Shown here: positions 18,895 through 29,611 of the stretch, in pieces
Position numbering within the stretch: the first letter of the stretch is position 1
Layout: each line of letters opens with the position of its first letter
Assembly: GCA_003142595.1 (NCBI GenBank)
Contig: PLMU01000006.1
Span: 66,840-130,839, forward strand
Reading direction: 5' to 3'
From: Phycisphaerales bacterium
GTDB lineage: Bacteria > Planctomycetota > Phycisphaerae > Sedimentisphaerales > UBA12454
Length of the DNA stretch: 64,000 nucleotides
Translations under genes and position numbers: made by a program
Notes under the pieces: generated by a model
Seen by the model: the letters and a program-made list of their open reading frames with translations, nothing else
Databases searched by the model: none
Told to the model about the DNA's origin: nothing

Positions 18895-19941
18895 TTAAAG
18901 GACAAAGAGGATAATTATAAAAAATACGACCATTATGGCCAAGCCGAGCGGGGCGCCGAAAATGGCCCACTCTTTGCTTTTTATGGATAGCTTGTTTGCG
19001 CAGATGATATTTGGAATGTTGCCGGGGATGAGCATACCGCCTGCGATTAAAAGACCCATCAGAATACACTGGATTGTAGCGGCAGGCATATTGGGGGATA
19101 TTTCGGCAGCGGTAAGCGTTGCGTTATCCAATATCGCGGAAATGATATTGACCCAGAAAAGAGCCTTTGGCGAGGCGTTGACCAGATAACGTTCCACCAG
19201 CGGAGTAAAACCTGTGCCGAGAAGAACAAGTGCGAATACAAAAATATAAACTTTGAAAGTTCGGACAAAGATGTCTTTAAGATTTTCGGGTTTGTCTTCT
19301 TTTAACTCCGTTCCTCTGATAACTTTTTTCTCCAAAAATGTCGCGAGGATTCCAAGTGCGAAAACCGGCGGAATTACCCATACTGCCAGCATCCTGAACA
19401 GGAAGAAGAAATCGGCGTTGTGCGGCGGGCCTTTGAGTTTGGCGATTGCAATCGTCGCAAGTGGTTCGCCCAGCGGGGTAAGAACTGCGCCAAGGCCGAT
19501 AGCGAAACAGGCGATAATTACAATTCTGACTTCGGTTTTTCTGTGGAGCTTCATTGCGCTGACAATTTCGACGAGAACCAAAGCCGCGATGATGGCTGTG
19601 ATAACGCTGGAGAGAAGTCCCAGCACAACGACTATCAGAAACATCAGCGTTCCATACCCGAACCGCTTCGCTATCGCCGATGTCCAATTATGCAGTTTCG
19701 GCCGAACCAGGCGAAACAGAAAGCCGGCAATCAGAACCGCAAGCGTAATTTTAATCGGGTCTAATACCGCTTCGTGCAATAAATGCCACGACCACAGTTT
19801 TGAAACGCTTACAGATAAAACGCCCATTATCAGCAGGAACGCTTCGAGGTCTTCTTCTACTCTTTTTGACAAAAAGGGCATCAGCAGAACCAGACCCATA
19901 ATGGTTCCCAGACCGCCGATAAGCCATAAGTCATTTTGCAT
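18895..19941 (-). CDS. DUF1646-family membrane protein (putative cation transporter)
   Basis: Multi-TM protein; PFLSKRVEEDLEAFLLIMG; GLGAVLTPLGEPLATIAIAKL; NIPNIICANKL. Confidence 0.75.
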   Translation of the reverse strand: MQNDLWLIGGLGTIMGLVLLMPFLSKRVEEDLEAFLLIMGVLSVSVSKLWSWHLLHEAVLDPIKITLAVLIAGFLFRLVRPKLHNWTSAIAKRFGYGTLMFLIVVVLGLLSSVITAIIAALVLVEIVSAMKLHRKTEVRIVIIACFAIGLGAVLTPLGEPLATIAIAKLKGPPHNADFFFLFRMLAVWVIPPVFALGILATFLEKKVIRGTELKEDKPENLKDIFVRTFKVYIFVFALVLLGTGFTPLVERYLVNASPKALFWVNIISAILDNATLTAAEISPNMPAATIQCILMGLLIAGGMLIPGNIPNIICANKLSIKSKEWAIFGAPLGLAIMVVFFIIILFVL

Positions 19942-20010
19942 ATAATCCCTAACAGAAAACCTATCCGGAACATCTTAAAATATAATGGAGGTTATTGCCA
20001 GAAAAAAAAG

Positions 20011-20040
20011 GGCCGCTGAAAAACAGCGGCCTTTGATTTT
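20011..20040 (-). terminator. Intrinsic terminator-like hairpin between pgk and the 18895 gene
   Basis: GGCCGCTG-AAAAA-CAGCGGCC with T-rich flank on + and A-run (aaaaaaaa at 20002-20009) that reads as a T-run on the - strand. Confidence 0.75.
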
Positions 20041-20078
20041 TATTACCCTGCGCTTACGCTTAGGGCTCTGATATTAAT

Positions 20079-21317
20079 TTACTTCTCATCCAAAATTTCC
20101 AAACACTTAAATTTCTTGCCTTCCATAAACTCAAGGCTTGCTCCGCCGCCGGTCGAGACGTGAGAAACTCGCTTTGAAAGTCCCATTTTCTTAATCGCGC
20201 TTGCGCTGTCGCCGCCGCCGATAACGCTGATTGCTCCGGCATCTGTCGCCTTTGCAACTGCGTCGGCAACTGCCTTTGTGCCGATATCGAAAGGCGGAAT
20301 CTCGAATACGCCCATCGGGCCATTCCATACGACTGTTTTTGCGCCTTGAAGTTTCTGAACGAAAAGCTTGATACTCTCCGGGCCGATATCAACGCCTTGC
20401 CAGTCGTCGGGAATATTTCCTGCGACGACTTTATTTGCCGCACCGGCTTTTATCTCCTGAGAAATGACGGTATCGATAGGCAGGACTAATTCGCAGCCGC
20501 CTTTTTGGGCTGTTGCCATTAATTCTTTTGCCTTATCGACGAATTCGTTTTCGCAAAGACTTTTGCCGACTGAAAGGCCTTTGGCCTTAAAGAAAGTGTA
20601 AGCCATTGCGCCGCCGATGATGATTTTATCGACTTTTTTCATAAGGTTTTCGATGACTTTCAGTTTATCGGAAACTTTAGCGCCGCCGAGGATTGCGACG
20701 AATGGTTTCTTGGGGTTATTAAGAGCGTCATCGAGGAATTTAAGCTCTTTCTCGACCAAAAATCCGATAACGCGGTCTTTGCCTTTCATCATATCAGGCA
20801 CAGTATACATCGAGGCGTTGTCGCGGTGAGCTGTTCCGAAGGCGTCATCTACATAAACATCGCCTAATTCGGCTATTTGTTTTGCGAAGTCGTCTTTTGC
20901 CTTTCGCAGAGCGGGGTCTTCTTTTGCGTTTTTATCTTTTATTTCTTCTGCTTTGTAGAAGCGCACGTTTTCGAGCAGCATTACATCTCCCGGCTTTAAG
21001 CCTGCTGCCTTTTTCTTTACATCATCGCCGATGCAGTCGTTTGCGAAAATAACATTTTTGCCCAGCAGTTCGCCAAGTTTCTTAGCAACCGGTGCCATTG
21101 AGAATTCCATTTTTTTTTCGCCGTCAGGTCTGCCCAGATGGCTCATCAGGATAACCGAGCCGCCTTTATCGAGAATATTCTTTATGGTCGGCAGGGCAGC
21201 GACGATTCTCGAATCGCTTGTGATATTCTGATTTGCGTCAAGCGGAACGTTGAAATCGACCCGCATCAGGACCTTTTTGCCTTTTACATCAATATCAGCA
21301 ACTGTTTTCTTTGCCAT
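20079..21317 (-). CDS. pgk: Phosphoglycerate kinase
   Basis: KKVLMRVDFNVPLD; LMSHLGRP; DDAFGTAHRDNASM; GGAKVSDKLKVIENL; VVWNGPMGVFE; SVIGGGDSASA. Confidence 0.97.
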   Translation of the reverse strand: MAKKTVADIDVKGKKVLMRVDFNVPLDANQNITSDSRIVAALPTIKNILDKGGSVILMSHLGRPDGEKKMEFSMAPVAKKLGELLGKNVIFANDCIGDDVKKKAAGLKPGDVMLLENVRFYKAEEIKDKNAKEDPALRKAKDDFAKQIAELGDVYVDDAFGTAHRDNASMYTVPDMMKGKDRVIGFLVEKELKFLDDALNNPKKPFVAILGGAKVSDKLKVIENLMKKVDKIIIGGAMAYTFFKAKGLSVGKSLCENEFVDKAKELMATAQKGGCELVLPIDTVISQEIKAGAANKVVAGNIPDDWQGVDIGPESIKLFVQKLQGAKTVVWNGPMGVFEIPPFDIGTKAVADAVAKATDAGAISVIGGGDSASAIKKMGLSKRVSHVSTGGGASLEFMEGKKFKCLEILDEK

Positions 21318-21355
21318 TTTGGTTCCCTCCGTTATAGGGTTATAATTAAAAAATA

Positions 21356-21382
21356 AGGCGAGCCAATAATGCTGACTCGCCT
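21356..21382 (-). terminator. Hairpin between gapA and pgk, possible terminator/attenuator
   Basis: AGGCGAG...CTCGCCT inverted repeat with A-rich flank on + (T-rich on -). Confidence 0.5.
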
Positions 21383-21404
21383 TTGACTGTTTGCTTATCA
21401 GCGT

Positions 21405-22445
<1,041 letters not shown>

Positions 22446-22745
22446 CTAAAAACTCCTTAAAAATAAAGATTTATATTATTGAGAAAAATATCTCATTATC
22501 TCAAGTGTTTATGTGCCGTTACGGCAATTTACAGGTACAGGGTTTTATCCCGCCATTACTGTAATTTTCGGAATAGGGATTTTAGGGATAGCGGCGGAAA
22601 CTGTCAAGTATAAAAAAGTAGATACTTGCGGCAGGGGGCCGCGAGCAGCAAAACAGAGCGAATAATTTAAACCGCATTGTATTTAATTCCGTATGATATA
22701 TAATAAAGTATTAATAAATGTAGATTTAAGGAGTTTAAAAGATAA

Positions 22746-24065
22746 GTGGAAAAATTTCGTGAAAATATAGCGGTATCAAGAGAAAGAGCGATACTTGTCG
22801 GAGCAATTTTAAAAGGGGAAGCGGAAAACGACGATGAACTGGCGGAATTAATCGCACTTACGGAAAGTGCCGGAGCTATAATAGTTGACAGGGTTCAGCA
22901 GCAAATAACACACATAAATCCATCGACGTATATCGGCAAAGGCAAAGTCGAAATGATAAAGCAGCGGGTAAAGAAACAGAAAGCCGATGTCGTCATATTC
23001 GATAATGACCTTTCGCCTGGACAGATAAGAGTACTTGAAGAACTTATGGAAGTTAAAGTCGTCGACCGGGGAGAGTTGATACTCTATATTTTCGCCAGCA
23101 GGGCACAAACCAAACAGGCAAAGCTTCAGGTGGAACTTGCGCAGCTTGAATATACATATCCGAGACTGACTCGAATGTGGTCGCACCTTGATACCGTAAC
23201 CGGCGCGGCCGGCGGGCCCAGCGCTGGAGCGGTCGGAGCTATCGGCACACGCGGAACAGGTGAAAAACAGCTTGAAATCGATAGAAGGCTTGTAGGCAAA
23301 CGAATCACCGAACTTAAAAGAGAAATCGAGGATATTGACAAGCGTATCGTAAGAGAAATTGAGGGAAGAAGAGGACAGTTTAAAATCTGCCTTGTGGGAT
23401 ATACAAACGCGGGCAAAAGCACGCTGATGAACGCTCTTACTGATGCCGACGTTTATGTTGCCGACAGGCTTTTTGCGACGCTGGATACGCGGACAAGGCA
23501 ATGGACGCTCGACGGAGGCAGGAAGGCGCTAATCAGCGATACGGTCGGGTTTGTAAAGAATTTGCCGCATCAGCTTGTCGCATCGTTTAAGGCGACACTC
23601 GAAGAGGCGATTACCGCTGATTTACTGCTGCACGTTGTCGATGTTTCGAGTGCCGATGCGCAGAACCAGGCCGAGAACGCGAAAAAAGTGCTGGCAGATA
23701 TAAAATGCGGCGATAAACAAACGATAGTCCTGCTTAATAAGGCAGATATCGTCAGAAGCAGGGCACATTTCGAATTATTGCAGACGATTTATCCCGATGC
23801 GATATGCATATCAGCAAAAACAGGAATGAATCTTGATATGCTGAAAGAAAAAGTAATCGAGATTTATACCGGCGGAATGCTGCTGCTGAGAGTAACGGCA
23901 AGCGCAGGCGATGGTAAAATTCAAAACTATCTCAAATCAAATTCAAATGTCATCAAACAGGAATATATCGACAGTTCGGTTATTATGGAAGTGAGCCTGG
24001 GAAAAAGACAGCTTTCAGAATTGCAGAGATTCAAGCCGATTAAAATCGAAACAATCACCGATTAA
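22746..24065 (+). CDS. hflX: GTPase HflX (GTG start)
   Basis: GKGKVEMIK; FDNDLSPGQIRVLEE; VGYTNAGKSTLMNALTDADVYVADRLFATLDTRTRQW; DTVGFVKNLPHQLVASFKATLEE. Confidence 0.95.
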   Translation: MEKFRENIAVSRERAILVGAILKGEAENDDELAELIALTESAGAIIVDRVQQQITHINPSTYIGKGKVEMIKQRVKKQKADVVIFDNDLSPGQIRVLEELMEVKVVDRGELILYIFASRAQTKQAKLQVELAQLEYTYPRLTRMWSHLDTVTGAAGGPSAGAVGAIGTRGTGEKQLEIDRRLVGKRITELKREIEDIDKRIVREIEGRRGQFKICLVGYTNAGKSTLMNALTDADVYVADRLFATLDTRTRQWTLDGGRKALISDTVGFVKNLPHQLVASFKATLEEAITADLLLHVVDVSSADAQNQAENAKKVLADIKCGDKQTIVLLNKADIVRSRAHFELLQTIYPDAICISAKTGMNLDMLKEKVIEIYTGGMLLLRVTASAGDGKIQNYLKSNSNVIKQEYIDSSVIMEVSLGKRQLSELQRFKPIKIETITD

Positions 24066-24109
24066 TAATTCAATTGAAAAAAACCTATAACTCTGTTTAA
24101 ATACCGATT

Positions 24110-25102
24110 ATGAAGAATATATCCATAATTGGCGATGGGGCGATGGGCAGCGTTTGTTCGATGCTGCTTTGCGAAAAAGGACTGGCCGTCAGGATGTGGG
24201 GCTATGACGCTAAACAACTTTCGCAAATCAAAGAAAAAAAAGAAAATTTCAAATTCCTGCCGGGATATAAACTCCCCGGTTCGCTTGTATTTGAGCCGGA
24301 TGATTCTGAAATTTTGACAAATGCCGAGCTGATTATTTCCGCAGTGCCGTGCCAATTTATGAGGCCGGTCTGGCAGAGACTTAAAAAATATGTAAATCCG
24401 GCGGTGCCGATAGTGTCGGCGACAAAAGGGATTGAAAACGATACACTGCTTCGGCCATGCCAGGTGCTGATTGATGTGCTGGGCGAAAAGACAAAAGTTA
24501 TCGCGCTGTCCGGGCCGACGATTGCTGAAGAGATTGCGAAAAAACTTCCGGCAACGGCAACTGCGGCATCGAAAGACGAAAGACTTGCCGGGGTTGTTCA
24601 GGAAACTTTCAGTGCGCCTTATTTAAGAGTTTATCGAAACAGCGATATTGTCGGTGTCGAACTTGCAGGAGCTATGAAAAATGTTATCGCGATAGCGGCA
24701 GGAATTATCGACGGCACAAAATTAGGCGATAACGCCAAAGCTGCGCTGCTTTGCAGGGGACTTGCGGAAATTACAAGGCTGGGAGTAGCGATGGGGGCTA
24801 AGGAACAAACTTTTGCAGGTCTTAGCGGGCTTGGAGATCTTGTTACGACGTGCATATCGCCGGTAGGGCGGAACAGAAGCTTCGGGCAAAGAATCGGTAA
24901 AGGACAAACCGTCAAGCAGGCTATCGAAGCGACCCAGTCCGTTGTCGAAGGAGCGGCTACCTGCAAATCGGTTATGGACCTGGCAAAAAAATATAAAATC
25001 GATATGCCTATCACGGAATCTGTATATCAAATCCTGTTCGAGGGCAAGAGCGTTTCGGCTGCGATAGAGGATTTGATGGCAAGAAAACTCAAAGCCGAGT
25101 AA
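24110..25102 (+). CDS. gpsA: Glycerol-3-phosphate dehydrogenase [NAD(P)+]
   Basis: ISIIGDGAMGSVCSMLLCEKG; ALSGPTIAEEIAKKLPATATAAS; GVELAGAMKNVIAIAAGIIDG; GLSGLGDLVTTCISPVGRNRSFG. Confidence 0.95.
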   Translation: MKNISIIGDGAMGSVCSMLLCEKGLAVRMWGYDAKQLSQIKEKKENFKFLPGYKLPGSLVFEPDDSEILTNAELIISAVPCQFMRPVWQRLKKYVNPAVPIVSATKGIENDTLLRPCQVLIDVLGEKTKVIALSGPTIAEEIAKKLPATATAASKDERLAGVVQETFSAPYLRVYRNSDIVGVELAGAMKNVIAIAAGIIDGTKLGDNAKAALLCRGLAEITRLGVAMGAKEQTFAGLSGLGDLVTTCISPVGRNRSFGQRIGKGQTVKQAIEATQSVVEGAATCKSVMDLAKKYKIDMPITESVYQILFEGKSVSAAIEDLMARKLKAE

Positions 25103-25221
25103 TACCGACAATCGTCCCATAAAACACTCAAAAATATTCAATTCTCACAATCCGGCAATATAAGTCGTACCGCAATTTGGTCGATAAATATATTGTATTC
25201 GATATTTAGCAAAGGAAAGTT

Positions 25222-26388
25222 ATGAGTGATACTTTAGTAATTGAAAAGACGGACGAAAAAAGCGGTATTAAACAATTATTGGCGGCTGCTGTGGAGGCGG
25301 GAGCCAGCGATTTGCATATAAATGTCGGGATGCCGCCGGTACTGAGAATCAATACTGAACTTGTACTTATGAAAGCCGAGCCGGTCACTGCGGAACAGGC
25401 AGCGGATATGCTGTTGACTCTGATAGGGGCGGAAAGATTCGAAACATTTGAAAAGAAACGCGATTTAGATTTCTCCACAACTCTTGATGACGGACATAGA
25501 TTCAGAGTAAACGCGCATTATCAAAAAGAGACAATCGCTCTTTCGCTGCGGCTGATTCCAAACCAGGTGCCGGATATAAGCCAGCTTCACCTGCCGAAAA
25601 TAGCTACAGAACTTGCAAACCTGCCGAGAGGGCTGGTGCTGGTTACGGGACATACCGGAAGCGGAAAAAGCACAACGCTTGCTTCTATGATAGGATTAAT
25701 TAATAATACCAGCCGAAAAAGAATAATAACGCTCGAAGACCCGGTCGAATATGCGCTGGAAAATAATATGTCGATGATAGAGCAGCGGGAAATAGGCTCG
25801 GACTGCCCGGATTTTGCATCCGGCTTAAAGCACGCACTCAGGCAGGACCCGGAAGTGATACTTGTCGGCGAAATGAGAGACCTCGAAACGACAAGCGCAA
25901 CAATAACTGCCGCGGAAACGGGACACCTTGTGTTCAGCACACTGCATACCATAAACGCATCGCAGACAGTTGAACGTATAATAGATATATATCCCGCCGG
26001 CCAGCAAAACCAGATTCGCGCAATGCTCTCGAATACGCTGCAGGCGGTAATTTCACAAACGCTGTTCAAAAGAATCGACAAGCCGGGAATGGTGCCCGCA
26101 GTGGAGATTCTGCTGTGCAACGCGGCTGTGAGAAATTGCATAAGAGAAAACAGGATTCATGAAATACCCAATATTATCGTTACATCGCGAAAATACGGTA
26201 TGCAGGAAATGGATACGAGCATTGCTGAATTGTTTTTCAAAGGTTTAATCGGCAAAGACGAAGCGATAGACTGCGCAGCACATCCGGCAAGGATGGAAAA
26301 ATACCTGATGCCGGAAAATCGCACGACATTTTTGAAAAATCAAATGGCGGAAATACCTGCTGTCAATGGAACAAATTCTGCCAGTTAG
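25222..26388 (+). CDS. pilT: PilT/PilU-family type IV pilus retraction ATPase
   Basis: ASDLHINVGMPPVLRI; LVLVTGHTGSGKSTTLASMI; LEDPVEY; VILVGEMRDLETTSATITAAETGHLVFSTLHT. Confidence 0.93.
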   Translation: MSDTLVIEKTDEKSGIKQLLAAAVEAGASDLHINVGMPPVLRINTELVLMKAEPVTAEQAADMLLTLIGAERFETFEKKRDLDFSTTLDDGHRFRVNAHYQKETIALSLRLIPNQVPDISQLHLPKIATELANLPRGLVLVTGHTGSGKSTTLASMIGLINNTSRKRIITLEDPVEYALENNMSMIEQREIGSDCPDFASGLKHALRQDPEVILVGEMRDLETTSATITAAETGHLVFSTLHTINASQTVERIIDIYPAGQQNQIRAMLSNTLQAVISQTLFKRIDKPGMVPAVEILLCNAAVRNCIRENRIHEIPNIIVTSRKYGMQEMDTSIAELFFKGLIGKDEAIDCAAHPARMEKYLMPENRTTFLKNQMAEIPAVNGTNSAS

Positions 26389-27194
26389 ATGTTATCACAC
26401 AAATAGCCGCCGTCTATCGGCAGAGTAACGCCGGTAATGAACTGCGCGGCCTCTGAAGCGAGAAATATTGTCGCGCCAGCCAAATATTCCGGCAATCCAA
26501 ATCCGCCCATCGGAGTTCTTGCAAGAACGTCTTTGCCTCGCTGAGTCGGCGAGCCGTCGTCGTTGAGCAGAAGTTTTCTGTTCTGGTCTGCGACGAAAAA
26601 GCCGGGGGCAATGGCGTTGACCCTTATGCCGTATTTGGCAAGTTCCTTGGCGTGACCCATAGTCTGATTCATAACGGCTGCCTTGGCTGATGAATATGCC
26701 CATATTCCTGAAAGAGGATTGAAGCCCGCCATCGAAGCGATATTTATAACGCTGCCTTTGATTTTGTGGTCTATCCAGTATTTTGCGATGTGCTTGGTCG
26801 GCAGGATACAGCCCGCGAGAAGATTGAGCTTTAAGACGAAATCGAAATCTTCCATCTTTACATCGACCAGCGGACCTTTTCCCCGATTCCCGCCTGCGCC
26901 GTTAAGAAGTATCTCGACTGAGCCAAAGATTTCTATCGATTTCTTCAGAGCCTTGTCGATGGAATCTTCTTCCATCAGATTTACTTCAACAAAGGAGACT
27001 TTTGTTTTGTCGCCGCTGATTTTTGCAATCGCATCGGCCTTTTCCTTCATCGCGTCAGGCCTGATATCCCAGAGAATAATGTTTGCGCCGGCACAGGCAA
27101 AGCCTTCGGCGATAGAGCTGCAAAGCGTTCCGCCGCCGCCTGTTATAATTGCTGTTTTGCCGTTAAGTCCATATTTTTTCTCAAGATACGACAT
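26385..27194 (-). CDS. SDR-family oxidoreductase (mannonate/fructuronate-reductase-like)
   Basis: GKTAIITGGGGTLCSSIAEGFACAGANIILWD; YSSAKAAVMNQTMGHAKELAKYGIRVNAIAPGFF. Confidence 0.88.
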   Translation of the reverse strand: MSYLEKKYGLNGKTAIITGGGGTLCSSIAEGFACAGANIILWDIRPDAMKEKADAIAKISGDKTKVSFVEVNLMEEDSIDKALKKSIEIFGSVEILLNGAGGNRGKGPLVDVKMEDFDFVLKLNLLAGCILPTKHIAKYWIDHKIKGSVINIASMAGFNPLSGIWAYSSAKAAVMNQTMGHAKELAKYGIRVNAIAPGFFVADQNRKLLLNDDGSPTQRGKDVLARTPMGGFGLPEYLAGATIFLASEAAQFITGVTLPIDGGYLCDNI

Positions 27195-27299
27195 TTTTTA
27201 TTACTCCTAATAATATTTATGAAAGATTTTTAAATGCAACGGTGTTATGCTATATAATCTATTGAAATAAATCAAAAACAATTTTTTGAAGCGGAAAAA

Positions 27300-28673
27300 A
27301 TGAAAAAGTATGTAGAGGTAGGACTTGGCGCCCGTTCGGATATGTTCACCGATGCGCTGACGAAAGAATTCAAGACGACTTCTAAACTTCTGGCGGTATG
27401 CGACAGCAATATCGGCAGGCTGAATCTGTCAGTCAAAAAATTGAAAGAATTTTTGCCGGATATTGTCGGCTACGAGGCAAAAGATTTCGACAGGATGCTG
27501 GCCGAGCAGAAACCGGACTGCGTTATCGTTACCACAAAAGACGGCACTCACGATGATTATATCTGCCGAAGTTTAAAGGCCGGCTGCGATGTTGTTACCG
27601 AAAAACCAATGACAATCGACGAGGTCAAGTGCCGGAAAATAATCGACTCCGTTAAACAAAGCGGCAAAAAAGTTAGGGTTACTTTCAATTACCGCTACTC
27701 GCCGCCGAGGACGCAAATTAAAGAACTTTTGACAAGCGGCATCATCGGCAAAATCCTCAGCGTCGATTTCCACTGGCTTCTCGATACGAATCACGGCGCC
27801 GACTATTACAGGAGATGGCATAGTAACAAAGCAAACTCGGGCGGACTGATGGTCCATAAAGCGACTCATCATTTCGACCTTGTGAACTGGTGGCTAAGTT
27901 CGCTGCCGGAATTTGTGTTCGCCCGCGGAACAAGAGCGTTTTATAACGCCGAACAGGCAAAAAGATACGGACTTGAAAATCATTCGGACAAATGCCGCGA
28001 TTGTGCGGTTTCGTCGAAATGCAATTTTTATCTGGATATGACAAAATATAAACAGCTTAAGGAATTGTATCTGGACAATGAACAGCACGACAAATATTTC
28101 AGAGACAAATGCGTTTTCAGGGATGATATCGACATCGAAGACACGATGAATGTCGTTGTTCAGTATAAAAGCGGCGCGATTATGAGCTACAGTCTCGATT
28201 CGTTTATGCCTTACGAAGGTTATAAGATAGCATTCAACGGCACAAAAGGCAGACTCGAACACGGCTGCCAGGAATCGTCATACATCAGCGGCGACGGTTC
28301 CGTGCAGGGCTCGCTTCTTGAAGATGATACATATATCAAAGTTTTTCCGCATTTCAAAACGCCATATAACATCGATGTCAGAACTGGCGCAGGCGAACAC
28401 GGCGGTGGAGATATGGTAATGCTCAACGATATTTTCGGCACGCCCGACCCCGACGATCCGCTTATGAGAGCAGCGGATTTCTCGCAGGGCGCTTATTCGA
28501 TACTCACAGGCATCGCAGCAAATAAATCTATGGCCAGCGGCCAAATGATTAAAATAGACGACCTTATCAAAGGAGTTGAGCCGCCAAAGATGCCGAAAAT
28601 GCAGGGCGAAGACGACCCGATTCCCTATACGCCGAATGCGAAAAGAAATTCATCAGTAAATACATGGAGATAA
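27300..28673 (+). CDS. Gfo/Idh/MocA-family oxidoreductase
   Basis: VTTKDGTHDDYICRSLKAGCDVVTEKPMTIDEVKCRKII; VTFNYRYSPPRTQIKELL; GGLMVHKATHHFDLVNWWL. Confidence 0.92.
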   Translation: MKKYVEVGLGARSDMFTDALTKEFKTTSKLLAVCDSNIGRLNLSVKKLKEFLPDIVGYEAKDFDRMLAEQKPDCVIVTTKDGTHDDYICRSLKAGCDVVTEKPMTIDEVKCRKIIDSVKQSGKKVRVTFNYRYSPPRTQIKELLTSGIIGKILSVDFHWLLDTNHGADYYRRWHSNKANSGGLMVHKATHHFDLVNWWLSSLPEFVFARGTRAFYNAEQAKRYGLENHSDKCRDCAVSSKCNFYLDMTKYKQLKELYLDNEQHDKYFRDKCVFRDDIDIEDTMNVVVQYKSGAIMSYSLDSFMPYEGYKIAFNGTKGRLEHGCQESSYISGDGSVQGSLLEDDTYIKVFPHFKTPYNIDVRTGAGEHGGGDMVMLNDIFGTPDPDDPLMRAADFSQGAYSILTGIAANKSMASGQMIKIDDLIKGVEPPKMPKMQGEDDPIPYTPNAKRNSSVNTWR

Positions 28674-28677
28674 AATT

Positions 28678-28977
28678 ATGTTCGTAGTTCATGTTTATAT
28701 GCAGGTAAAGCCGGATAATATCGAAGAATTTAAACAGATATGCGCCGAAAACGCGAAGAACAGCGTCAAAGAGCCGGGCGTTAAACGCTTCGATGTTCTT
28801 CAGCAGTCCGACGACCCGACACGATTCGTTCTTGTCGAAGCATACCTCGATGAAACCGACTTAGAGAAGCATAAACAGACCGCACATTACAATAAATGGC
28901 GTCAGGTTGCGGAAAAAATGATTCTCGGCGAAAGAACGAGGACGCGATATGTGCCGATTTGGCCGGAAAAATATTAA
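28678..28977 (+). CDS. Putative quinol monooxygenase (ABM-fold, YgiN-like)
   Basis: MFVVHVYMQVKPDNIEEFKQICAENAKNSVKEPGVKRFDVLQQSDDPTRFVLVEAYLDETDLEKHKQTAHYNKW. Confidence 0.88.
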   Translation: MFVVHVYMQVKPDNIEEFKQICAENAKNSVKEPGVKRFDVLQQSDDPTRFVLVEAYLDETDLEKHKQTAHYNKWRQVAEKMILGERTRTRYVPIWPEKY

Positions 28978-29020
28978 AAATAACTTTCTTAAAAAGGTTT
29001 GACTGGATATAATAAATTGT

Positions 29021-29209
29021 ATGATAAAGAAAACTGTAGCTAAATACCGTATGGATAGTTTTTCTGAAATTAAACAGAATCTCCAATACTGGCTGGAAAA
29101 AACGCCACAGGAAAGATTATCGGCTGTTGAGTTTTTAAGAAGTCAAATATATGGAAATACAAAAAGACTTCAAAGAACTGCTCGAGTTATTCAACGCTCA
29201 CAAGGTTGA
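29021..29209 (+). CDS. Small protein (62 aa) paired with downstream nucleotidyltransferase; putative TA-like partner
   Basis: YWLEKTPQERLSAVEFLRSQIYGNTKRLQRTARVIQR; overlaps the next ORF by 59 nt. Confidence 0.65.
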   Translation: MIKKTVAKYRMDSFSEIKQNLQYWLEKTPQERLSAVEFLRSQIYGNTKRLQRTARVIQRSQG

Positions 29210-29597
29210 ATATATTGTAGTCGGCAGTTATGCGCTGGCCTTTCATGGGGCTCCGCGATATACCGGCGATATAGATTTGCTGGTTAAACCAGATGCTGAA
29301 AATGCACGGCGGGTACTTGCCGCACTAAACGATTTTGGTTTCAAATCTTTAAATCTTAATGAGCCTGATTTCGTCAGAATAGGGAATGTTATCCAGCTTG
29401 GTGTTCCGCCGGTGCGTATTGATATTATGACATCTATAACGGGGGTCGATTGGGAAAAAGCGCAAACCAACAAGGTTGCCGGGGATTATGGCGGTACAGC
29501 GGTCTATTTTCTCGGCAAAAAGGAATATATATCTAACAAAAAGGCGGTTGGTCGGAAAAAGGATCTGGCGGATATCGAAGCTATCGGCGAAGAATAA
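29151..29597 (+). CDS. Nucleotidyltransferase-fold protein
   Basis: EYIVVGSYALAFHGAPRYTGDIDLLVKPDAENARRVLAAL (GSx..DID motif). Confidence 0.8.
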   Translation: MEIQKDFKELLELFNAHKVEYIVVGSYALAFHGAPRYTGDIDLLVKPDAENARRVLAALNDFGFKSLNLNEPDFVRIGNVIQLGVPPVRIDIMTSITGVDWEKAQTNKVAGDYGGTAVYFLGKKEYISNKKAVGRKKDLADIEAIGEE

Positions 29598-29611
29598 CTC
29601 CAGTGGCTATT

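Noticed and set aside
18869-19069. N-terminal extension of Rpe in the ORF track
   Set aside because: Overlaps the 3' end of the DUF1646 gene; conserved start region begins at MIGKLPKTGTIEIAPSIL.
20060-20443. 127-aa ORF in another frame of pgk
   Set aside because: Fully overlaps conserved pgk C-terminus; same-strand frame artefact.
22848-23501. 217-aa ORF antisense to hflX
   Set aside because: Shadow ORF; the hflX reading is unambiguous.
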